A stretch of DNA of 64,000 bases from Hydra vulgaris (lineage: Eukaryota > Cnidaria > Hydrozoa > Anthoathecata > Hydridae), in assembly GCF_038396675.1 (NCBI RefSeq), contig NC_088921.1, positions 7,722,501 to 7,786,500 of the forward strand. The letters are read 5' to 3'. Below are positions 55,328 to 64,000 of the stretch, one piece after another (the first letter of the stretch is position 1; each line of letters opens with the position of its first letter). The notes under the pieces were generated by a model. It saw nothing but the letters and a program-made list of their open reading frames with translations. It made no database searches and was not told the origin of the DNA. The position numbers and the translations under genes are program-made.

Positions 55328-55779
55328 TTAAATAAATAATACAATTTTTTTATTTAAAATTTTATTAAGTTTTTAATAAAAATTGTCAATAATTTTGAAT
55401 ATATGTGACTATAATTTTGAATACAAGTGATTATAATTTTGAATAAATCTGATTATAATTTTGAATAGATCTGATTATAATTTTGAATAGATGCGATTAT
55501 AATTTTGAATACAAGTGATTATAATTTTGAATACAAGTGATTATAATTTTTAATAACCCTGTAAATTGACGCAACTCGTAAGCTTTAAATCCACTTTTCT
55601 ATGTCATATTATATGAAAAAAATGATGGAAACTACTTTAAAATATTAAAAAAAAAACATGAAATTTTGAATATAATTAAACAAAATTACTGAATAATTTC
55701 AAAAAAATTCTGTACAAAGCTAGAAAACCTAATTGTCGTACTTTGCCCCGGCGTCTTGCTTTGCCCCAGGTTACCCTAA

Positions 55780-57575
55780 CTAGTTGTTTTGATTTAGTTC
55801 ATAGGTATATTTACTGTGATGTACTTTATCCATTTAAGTACATTCTTAAGTAGCAATTATATTATAAAATAACACAAATTATAATAAAATTTTTTATATT
55901 ATAATATGTAATTTTTAAACTATGTAAAGAGATATTTAGAGACACAATCTTAATGCCCCGCTTTGTTAAAAAAAAAGTAAACTTTAAAATCTTTGTGACA
56001 CCAACAACACTAAATTGTTGTTGTTGATGTCACAAACAGCGATATATCTAAACCCAACTTAAAAATACTATGAACTCCAATTGTTACTTTATACGCAGCT
56101 ATTCTAACTCTAATTAAATATTATTTATATAACATTACTTTAACATCTAGTTAAGAAATATATTTTTTATATAAACTTTATAAACCACTCTAAACAAGAA
56201 GCAATTTTATTAGTGTTTTTAAAACTTAAATCCGATAATAAAACTAAATCTAATTCACTTAAAGGTTGAGGAAAAACTATCTTTATACGCAATATTAAAA
56301 TATCATTTTAATTTTATTTATTTTTAGATTCAATTTTATTCTTAGGTATTTCTACAGACGGACTAGACGTACCCTAGATCCGCCCCTGATTAATAATAAA
56401 TTTGTATATATAAAATAAAAATTTACGTTGTTAATTTAATGAAATAATAAATTTCGAATTCAAGGTCTTCAAAACTATGATATTTTATGCCATTTTTGCG
56501 CCAAAAATATTCTAAAATATTTAAATGTAAATAGTTGCGTTTCTGATAAAAATCGGATAAAAATGCGACAAACTAAAACACTTTTCTATTTGAATGACTA
56601 AACAAGTAGTAATAAAGTTGACTTGCTAAAATATTTTTTATGTTATATTTATCAAACCCACTCCCCTTTTTCACAAATTAAAACAAATTTCGACTTTCCC
56701 CTAATAGCGTGACGTAATTTATAGACTTCCTTTTTATAATTTTGTTAAGTTTACAGGCCTGTAGGCCGTGATAAGCGAGGTGTAGCACGTTCTTCTCTAC
56801 GATTTTTCCTATTTACGCCATAAAAGTATCGCAATAGATTATTTAGTAAGCTAAAAACTATGAATTAGAAATATTTTTTTTTAAAGTTATAAATTTATAA
56901 ATTTAAAAATTATAAATTACAAATATATTTATATTTTTTTTTAGTTTACAATGTTAGTCGTGATACAATAAAATAAACTATTAAAAGCCCTTTGCAAATA
57001 TATATATATACAATGCGTGATAACAGTGTAAACTAGGTTTCTGAAGAGAAGGAACTAGGGTTCCAAAAAAAAATCACTAAGATCTTATCATCGGAACCTT
57101 TAAAAAATTTAAAAAAAAAACTATTAAAAGAATCTTTTACATAAGCAAAACTGTAAACAATATAAACAACATATATAAATATAAAAACAATATAAATGGT
57201 TGTAAACAACATAACTACAAAACTTTATAAAAAAAATAATAAAAATCCCAAAATAAAGTTAAATAGTAGATAAAATAATTAGTAATACTGTAAAATGTTA
57301 TCGACGGAAAGAATTAAATTTCTTATTTTATTTTTGAAAAGATAAAAAGAATTTGGTTGATCAAAATTTTTGGTTTCTTCCATAGGTGCGGTGCTCGATA
57401 GGCAAGGCAAAATTAATTGAAATTTGTTTGAAAAATAGGTTCGTTAAAAAAAATTTTTATTATTAGTTTGTATTTTTTTCTGGGTTTTTAATTGAAAAGA
57501 CATTTTAAGACTGGGAGGAGGGGGGGTGGATAGATTGTTTTTCCACATTTAAACAAAACATAAAATTTTCAAAAC
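55780..57575. other. AT-rich spacer
   Basis: I found no gene. A small inverted repeat (TTTGTGACACCAACAAC / TTGTTGATGTCACAAA) at about 55992-56037 lies here. TAGATCCGCCCCTG near 56380 looks like an isolated MITE end. Confidence 0.4.
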
Positions 57576-57579
57576 ATTG

Positions 57580-58335
57580 ATTTCAAATATATTTAAAACT
57601 TTCATTTCAATAAAATAAGGTTTACAATGAGAAAAACGATCAGTAAAGTTAGTTATGCAAATTGCTTGTTTCTGACAGCGATAAAGATTTTTATATACTT
57701 TTTCCAGTACATCCCCAGGCAATATTAGCGTAGTTTATGTAGCAGTGAATAAATAAAAAATGAAGTTGTTTTTTCTTATTGGAATAAATTCGAGCTTTGT
57801 ATAAAACCCCAATTTTTTTAGAGACTTAAATGCATACATAATTAATATGCTGATACCAAGTAATTTTTTTTATTTCAAATTCATCAATAAAGATTTAAGG
57901 CAAGTATGATAGAGGGTCCATTTAGTTTTGTCATTATTTAATGTTAATTTATTGGATTTGAACCAGTAGGATAAAAGTTTAACGTCTTTATTTACGGCGA
58001 CAAGAAGTTCGCTGATATCACTCTTAGAGATAAATATATTAGTATCATCAGCGTGCGCGATGCTCATCAGATTAGTAGCATTATTTAGATTATTTATATA
58101 GATTAAAAAAAAGAGAGGTCCGAGGATTGAACCTTGTGGAGCTCCACAAGTTATATTTAAACAATTATTGGGATAGTTGTCATTACCAACAACAAATTGT
58201 TTTTGCTTTAAGTAATACTAAACCATCTTAACACTTGGCTATTTACTCCCTTGTATTTATTTTTTTCAAGTTGGATGTGATGATCAACCGTATCAAAGGC
58301 TTTCGAAAGGTTGACACTTAAAATAACATATAAAA
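57580..58335 (-). pseudogene. CR1-like LINE reverse transcriptase fragment
   Basis: On the minus strand: NLSKAFDTVDHHIQLEKNKY, then GAPQGSILGP-like sequence at 58125-58150 read across frames, IAHADDTNIFISKSDISELL, WFKSNKLTLNNDKTKW, IGVLYKARIYSNKKKQLHFL and INYANIAWGCTGKS. The DD box reads HADD. Several frame changes interrupt it, and the 5' end is truncated near 58335. Confidence 0.8.
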
Positions 58336-58339
58336 CTCC

Positions 58340-59515
58340 GTAAAAAATTTTTATTTTTTGTTTTGTACTATAATTTTGCATATAATAATAAGTTTGCGAG
58401 ATACAGGTGTCGTTGTAAAAGTTTTAGTTTGTTAAATATATAAAATGCATACTCAAAATGCATATTCAAAAAAAAACTTTGAACCTTCATTATTCAGTAT
58501 CCTGGAGACCAAAATAAAAGTTTTGATATGGATACACGCCTTGTCACATGTAGAACAATAATAATCCTCGGAGTTTTCATCAGTTTTTTTTTTTATAAGT
58601 CATTCCTATTTAAAAAAAAGCACAATTATGCTATCATAGGCAACCGCTGCTCCTATGATGGTAGAGGGGAGGATGGGGCTGGTTAGGATGAAGGGTAACT
58701 TTATGATTTCATTTAACCTTAGACTCTTCCCTCAGAAAAGCCTGAAATTACTCGGAATTATCCTAGTTTACCATTTCATGCTACACAGCAGCATTGTAAA
58801 GTTTTGCGCATGCGCATTGGATATATTGCGCTATATGTGATTTTTGGATCAAAGAAAAAACTTTTGGAGCATTGCTTTCTTTTTACTTTACTTAAAAATA
58901 AGTTTTTCTTATAAAAAAAAAGGTTTTCCTATCTCGTCAAAATTGCAACACACTCAACTCGTCCCTATCATGAGAAGAAGTCAATATTTTTATTTAAACA
59001 AGCTGTGTCTGCTTTGTTCAAAGGATAAAATTAAAGTAAGTATTCCACCAAATACACAAGACTTGGAAGTAAAATGCATAAAATTTCCTTTTCTGCACAG
59101 TTAATAATAAAATCACAATCTTAAATATATGAAGGGAATAAAACTACACCAGCACAACCCAAAATCGATTTTTGTTAACAATAAAAACAAAATTAGTGCA
59201 CAAGGGACATTTTCCCTCTAAAACTAATGTAAAGTTAGTAAAGTCATGTAGGTCTAATCACTTTTTTCACCAAAACCAGTTTTTATGGAAATATGTCCGG
59301 TATGCCATATTAGGTGCTATGTCACCATTGGCGAACTTCCCCTATATATTAAAGATTAAAAGCAATTTAAAAGTAAAATTGTTTTACAACAAAACAAAAC
59401 AAAATAATAACTACACATAGTTTTAAAAAAACTAAAGAAGCTCAAATGATGTCATAGTTTGGTTGACTGTCATTTAACTAGAATGGTATACGTAGCTTTT
59501 TAACAATAGTTTATT
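58340..59515. other. Region with short open frames, unrecognised
   Basis: Frames at 58844-59104 (IKVSIPPNTQDLEVKCIKFP) and 59172-59420 (VKLVKSCRSNHFFHQNQFLW) on the plus strand are open but match no family I know. Stops lie between them. They could be eroded coding of the LINE that begins at 59524, or chance. Confidence 0.25.
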
Positions 59516-59523
59516 ATGGAAAT

Positions 59524-59930
59524 TTGACTAAAATAAATACTTTTGTTAGTGAACATGTTAAGATGGATTGCGTAGATTTTTCAGCAAAGATAGTTCATCA
59601 AAAACTAAAAAATCTAAAACCTAGCACATCATTTGGACCTGACGGTATACCAGATATACTTTTAAAACAGTTTGCGCATATAATATGTATTCCGCTTTCA
59701 TATATATTCAAATCAAGTTTTACGTCAAGCTCGTTACCAAAACAGTGGCTTCAAGCTTTGGTATCGCCTATTTTTAAAAAGGATCAACTTCAGATGCTAA
59801 CAATTATAGACCTATATCCCTCACATGTACTAGCTGTCGAGTAATGGAAAGTATTGTTAAGTTCATGTATCGCTGATTATCTTAATATAAATAATCAAAA
59901 TTAGTGAGCTTTTAGAAAAAAATTGCAAAC
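59524..59930 (+). pseudogene. LINE reverse transcriptase N-terminal fragment
   Basis: The plus strand reads HQKLKNLKPSTSFGPDGIPD, ILLKQFAHIICIPLSYIFKS and PKQWLQALVSPIFKK. After a frame change it reads ANNYRPISLTCTSCRVMESI. These are the opening blocks (GPDGI, P..W....V.PI.K, NYRPISL) of a non-LTR reverse transcriptase. The catalytic blocks are missing. Confidence 0.8.
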
Positions 59931-59934
59931 TCAA

Positions 59935-60675
59935 AGATATATTTTGTTTAAAAACAATGTCACGTCACATATAAGAGGAGGTGAGGGTTGATAAAAATGT
60001 TCCGTGGGGGAAAGAGAGTCTAAAATAGGCCTAAAAAAGATGTCACGTATTATCTGAACAGCCCCTTATGTGTATATAAATATTTATTTTTTTACAAAAA
60101 ATGAAAAAATTAAAACGAAGAATCTTTTGTATTTTCGTTTCTTTTAATCAAAAGTTTTGTGACATAAAATATTTCTAAAAATAGGAAGGACTTTATGTCA
60201 TGCCCCTATTTATTTGTGTCCACCACTGGCTGCTGCTATGCGATTTATATTCATTTGATGCATGCATGCAATGCTGCTGAAATATAATACATTATATTAA
60301 ACAATCTGCTAGCCTACCAGTGAGCTTGCAATGAGCTAGTTATAGCATCAAGTTTAGTGTAATTTGAACTCATTTAGTATAATTTAGTAAAACTTTTATT
60401 TTAAAATGCGTGCCATCAAGTTAACTTAACTAAGCAAACAAAGTTATCTTTCTTTTTCAAGAAAACCATCCAACCTCCCTCGGTAAATATGCAATTATCA
60501 AAATAGGAAGGTCAAAGTGGAGTATAGGGTAGAACGTGACATTTCGGGACAGTTATACATGAAGCTTTATATCTCAGCTAATAAAAATTTTTTTCATTAA
60601 CTAAGAAAAATTGAAAGTTAAATTTTCACAACAATTAGATAAAACCTTATAATCCTTATGAAATCTATATTTGTG
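59935..60675. other. AT-rich spacer
   Basis: No recognised gene or repeat. Confidence 0.4.
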
Positions 60676-60679
60676 ATAT

Positions 60680-60750
60680 GAAAACTTCATTAATTTAAAC
60701 CGTAGTTTAAATTTTTTTTTTTAACTACGGTTTAAATTAATGAAGTTTTC
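60680..60750. repeat. Inverted repeat with about 30-bp arms
   Basis: GAAAACTTCATTAATTTAAA then CCGTAGTTTAA faces TTAACTACGG then TTTAAATTAATGAAGTTTTC across a T run. The right arm ends exactly where the hAT coding remnant begins. Confidence 0.9.
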
Positions 60751-62260
60751 AAAATACAGAAGGTTTATTAAATAAACTTTTTTTTACCAATTTTAACAAA
60801 TTGTTATAATGAACTTTATTATTTTCGAAATGAGAAAAAAGTTTCAACCCATCACTTGTCACATTTAACAGACTGTGAGTTCCAAGAAGAAAACTTTTCC
60901 TGAGCGCAATATAAATTAGTTCTCCGATTTTCGTCAAACAATTTATTGTCATCAAATGTGATTTCTGTTGATTTTTTCAAAAAAGTTATAGTTTCAATAA
61001 ATTCAATCCATTCAACTTACAGTTAGATAAAGACCATTTAAAAACTTCAACCTGATTATAGTGACGCTAAAGGTAGATGTTTTTCTACTTCTCTAGATTT
61101 TATATGGTCTTTCAAATCCTTTAATACTACGGCAACTTCAGCAGCAGAAATATCATCTTTCTCAATTTTTTTTGCCGTGTTATAAAAAACATTGGCTTGC
61201 ATGTGAACAAAAAACAATACTATTTCACCTATTTCGTTATTAAAAAAGTCAAATAAAAGTTTAAAACAATTTTCTAAGCTTAAAAAGTATGATCTAGTAG
61301 CCAATTAACTTAAGCAATCTTTCGATAGCTTAAAGTAAGGCCAACCAACAAACCTTTGAGAATCCTTGCAATATTTAATTCTCCTCACCGGCCTCATCGC
61401 AGAAATTTTCTAAACTAGAAACTCGAACAGTAAAACGGTAAAAAAAAATAATTAAGTTTGAGAAATAATTATCTCCACACCAATAGATAAACAACCAGAT
61501 GCAGTGTTTATTGCATTTGATAAACTAAGAGCATTGCAACCGATACCAATGATTTTACAGATTAGGTTAACGATTAACTTTTTGTAAATATTGTTATTAC
61601 CGTTTTGTTTTAAAACTCTAAAATTAATATTGGTTTTGTCTGCAGAAAAAGCCAAAACTTTTAAAAAAATATTGTCAACACTATGGCATTTAAAGATAAC
61701 TTCTGATAGAATATCTGATGTTTCTCCATTTACACAATCTATGTTAATCAGTCGAATGTGTACTCCCTCTTTAACATCAAAGTAACGAGCCAAAATTGGA
61801 TGGATTTAAACTTCCTTGTGGTTTGATGCACAGAAAGAATTGATACATATGATGCTTTTAATAAAGAATTTTTTGAGTAAGTTTCACAATATTTCTTGAA
61901 CACGTTTATACTTATTGCTTCAAATTTTGTACGCGTTCGAGCAAATCTTGGATTATAAAATATCTTAATTAGCTTTGATGTACAATCAGCACTTCTAAAC
62001 CCATGGTTGTATTTGATTGTGTGGAATGCAATTGTTCATTCTTGAATGGTTAATTTTTTTTCATTTCGACCAAAGCTCTGACTCTTCATTAAATTTGTGA
62101 TTTTGTTTGACAATATAGAAGCATCCAATGCTATTTTGTGTTTGATAGATTTGCAATGATCTTCAATTGCAGACTGTCCACGACTACTAATCTCAAATAG
62201 ATTTTAACAAATAGTACATTTGAGGAGGTCATCTTTGATCATTAAATTAGAAAATTATCA
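60750..62260 (-). pseudogene. hAT-like transposase with BED-type finger
   Basis: Minus-strand order: DDLLKCTIC then SAIEDHCKSIKHKIALDAS (BED-like C..C...H..H finger), HTIKYNHGFRSADCTSKLIK, RYFDVKEGVHIRLINIDCVN, VLAFSADKTNINFRVLKQNG, LICKIIGIGCNALSLSNAIN, CLSIGVEIIIS, and later KLFSHFENNKVHYNNLLKLV. The pattern of ADKTN.NF and IGIGC..H..-like blocks is typical of hAT-derived ZBED-like proteins. Stops and frame changes are spread through it. The final dimerisation motif is missing because the copy ends at 60750. Confidence 0.75.
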
Positions 62261-62264
62261 TTAA

Positions 62265-62840
62265 ATGTGTTTAACCTTCTCTTCTTACTATTTATTTTTT
62301 GAATTTGATGTATTAGTAGTTATATAAACCTTAAATTACTTCTTTATGAACACTTATTTTATGTACTTCTTTTTAAAATAAATCGCAAAGCATTATTTAC
62401 AATAATTAGGGAAAAAAGACATTACAAGGCAAACAAAATTTGCGTAAAGCAAGCGCATTTTCTTTGTTGTAGTTGAAAAATCTTTCGAAGTAATTTTTTT
62501 TTAATGTTTACGGAAATTTAATTCATTTAGTTTCGTGTTTTATAGTTAAGTTTATTGGAAGTTTATTCATTTTGTTTTTTAACTATATTTTAGAAAATTC
62601 ATTTACTAAAAGTCTTTCAAATAATACGCAAAACTAACGTCAAACGCCTACTGTACGCGCCAAACCCTTACATATGGTCTCCTTTTTTCTTATTGCTTAG
62701 AGGATATGCGAATAAAATATACGTAGCCATTATTTACGTCATTGCAATCAGTTAATAGTTCCCACTTTACTTCTTGTAAGAGATTGCGAAACTTAGCGAG
62801 GGATTCATTGGTTATTTTTTTACATAAACAATTTTTTTTT
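62265..62840. other. AT-rich spacer
   Basis: No recognised feature. Confidence 0.4.
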
Positions 62841-62849
62841 TTAATTTTT

Positions 62850-63500
62850 TTTATTCTTGGGTTGCAGAACATGTAATCAGAAAAACTGGAAAACGGTTAC
62901 TGATATCTGTTTTAACAATACCACTTTGCATTTTAGCCTTTTTATAATTATTAATAATAATATTATTAATAATGGATGCAGTTATTTTTGTCACGCGTGT
63001 TCGCTTGTTAATCATGGGGAAAATGCTGTTTTGCAAAAGTGTATTCATAAAACGCGCAATGTTTTATGAATACACTTTCTCTGTTTTATTATTCGAAAAA
63101 TTCAAATTAAAATCAGCCAATAAAGAAACGTATTTTTTTACGAGCTTTGGTAACAAGTAGTTTAAGTTGTTTTCAAATTGTAATTACCATTTGGCGGTCT
63201 ATATAATGCTGTTATAAATGTATTTTTGTTTCTTTTATTAATAATTTCAATAATAAATGACTCACAATTAACGTCATTTACTTTGAGGTTACCTATAAGC
63301 TTAAAGTCAATGAGTTTTGGATAAAAATAGATACGCCCGCGCCAATACCGTTTATTCTCGGTTGATGGATGGGTTTATATCCTGATAAATGAAAGTTAGA
63401 TTTAATCGTGTCTCGATGACACTAAATTTCTATTAGACAAATAAGACTAAACTTGTTATTTACATTATTAAGCATTAACTTTAAATTTTCAAAGTTTTTA
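62850..63500 (-). pseudogene. LINE endonuclease domain
   Basis: The minus strand reads ICLIEI near 63440, ALYRPPNGNYN near 63210 and AKMQSGIVKTDISNRFPVFL near 62910. This is the same order as the endonuclease at 26180-27300 (ICLTETW, CYRPPEGD, AGVIKTDISDHF). The SDH motif is SNR here, and ETW is lost. It is a decayed relative of that family. Confidence 0.75.
63036..63078. repeat. Perfect inverted repeat, 18-bp arms
   Basis: AAAGTGTATTCATAAAAC and its exact complement flank a 7-bp loop (GCGCAAT). It lies inside the decayed LINE endonuclease. Confidence 0.92.
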
Positions 63501-63504
63501 TGAA

Positions 63505-64000
63505 TATTTTTAATGTTTTCTATTTCTAAAATTTCTAGTTGTTATTATCAAAAACACAAAAATACCAAAGGAAAATAAAATCTAAGCACTTTTATGCAAT
63601 TTTTTTAAAATCTTTAACTACTAATTTATTTTAAATAACGACAGAATATTTACCGTTATTCCTGTGAGTTCGCATTTCTTCAAAGAAGTTTTTCCGTTTG
63701 GTTAGGATATCCAAAGAGAAGCCCTCATTTATGAATATATTTGTTCCTTTTAAATTTTTTGAGTTCTTTAATAAGCTTTTTTTCTTTATAGTTCAATAGT
63801 TTTATTACGATCGATCAAGGTTTACTTAGTCCAGTGTTTCCTGTCTTATGTATCCTTTAAATAACTACGTCACTTATATTTAGTTCGTTTTCAAAAATAC
63901 TTAAAACTTTTTCTTTACTTAATTCTCGGATTTGTGGCTGCTTATCTAATTTCATTGCCAGAAGAATATTTTCTTGATGACCTAAAAATTCATTTCTTTG
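63505..64000 (-). pseudogene. LINE ORF1-like protein, partial at window edge
   Basis: The minus strand reads HQENILLAMKLDKQPQIREL, SKEKVLSIFENELNISDVVI, RIHKTGNTG, IVIKLLNYKEKKLIKELKKF and NKYIH. The R.HK.G.......IVIKLL pattern matches the ORF1 C-terminal domain (compare ERAHRVG...PRTIVLKLL at 27305-28165). It precedes the endonuclease in the same direction and runs off the window end. Confidence 0.65.

Larger units (their letters stand above)
50997..55563. mobile_element. Tc1/mariner (IS630-type) element with repeat-built TIRs
   Basis: TA at 50997-50998 and 55562-55563 flanks CAGGGTTATTCAAAATTATA on the left and its near-complement on the right. Each terminal repeat is about 160 bp and consists of about eight tandem copies of a 22-bp unit (TTCAAAATTATAATCACTTG and variants with CATC or AACATG). 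TA duplication and a DD34E transposase confirm the superfamily. Without the Chapaev insertion the element is about 1.44 kb, the usual size. Confidence 0.93.
46002..55778. mobile_element. pogo-like DNA transposon, outer shell of a nest
   Basis: TA at 46002-46003 and 55777-55778 flanks GGGTAACCTGGGGCAAAGCG on the left and its near-exact complement on the right, 9.8 kb apart. Extra copies of the terminal word lie inside both ends (CCTGGGGCAAAGTGAGAC near 46225, CTTTGCCCCGGCG near 55741) as subterminal repeats. TA duplication and a pogo-type transposase (46430-47950) agree. The interior is inflated by an LTR-element fragment (48055-50632) and a Tc1/mariner element (50997-55563). Confidence 0.9.

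Overview
The window is AT-rich, intron-poor and packed with decayed transposons. It looks like intergenic or intronic DNA from an animal nuclear genome. The mix of families (CR1/L2-like and Penelope-like retroelements, Chapaev, Kolobok, pogo, Tc1/mariner and hAT DNA transposons, a tRNA-headed SINE, and thrombospondin type 1 repeat exons) fits a cnidarian such as Hydra. That placement is inference from family content; no species marker was read.

Layout. Positions 1-4700 hold decayed thrombospondin type 1 repeat exons on the minus strand, including a segmental duplication. From 4990 to 17050 there are two opposed copies of one repeat end, a SINE, a hAT transposase remnant, a LINE 3' piece, a textbook hAT MITE and a broken Kolobok/Mutator-like transposase bordered on one side by TTAA. 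From 18030 to 22290 several retroelement pieces lie in a row, including a Penelope GIY-YIG tail and a long reverse transcriptase. At 23560-24375 there are two exon-like blocks of an unrecognised gene, followed by a 1.4 kb satellite with higher-order structure. From 26180 to 36770 LINEs dominate, with an unrecognised transposon-like protein remnant at 31210-32340. A 63-copy 15-bp minisatellite fills 37981-38925.

Two nests are the best-supported structures. In 39129-43245 a TTAA-flanked DNA transposon holds a LINE, which is itself split by a second LINE. In 46002-55778 a pogo-like element with TA target duplications holds an LTR-retroelement pol fragment and a Tc1/mariner element. That Tc1/mariner element is split by a Chapaev-like transposon carrying a long open transposase. 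The Chapaev insertion left a 4-bp duplication, and removing it puts the two halves of the Tc1 transposase back in the same frame.

From 57580 to the end are more LINE pieces and a BED-finger hAT relict. I found no CRISPR array, rRNA, operon or clearly intact host gene. The only long transposon reading frames that are uninterrupted are the Chapaev-like protein and the reverse transcriptase at 20771-22177.
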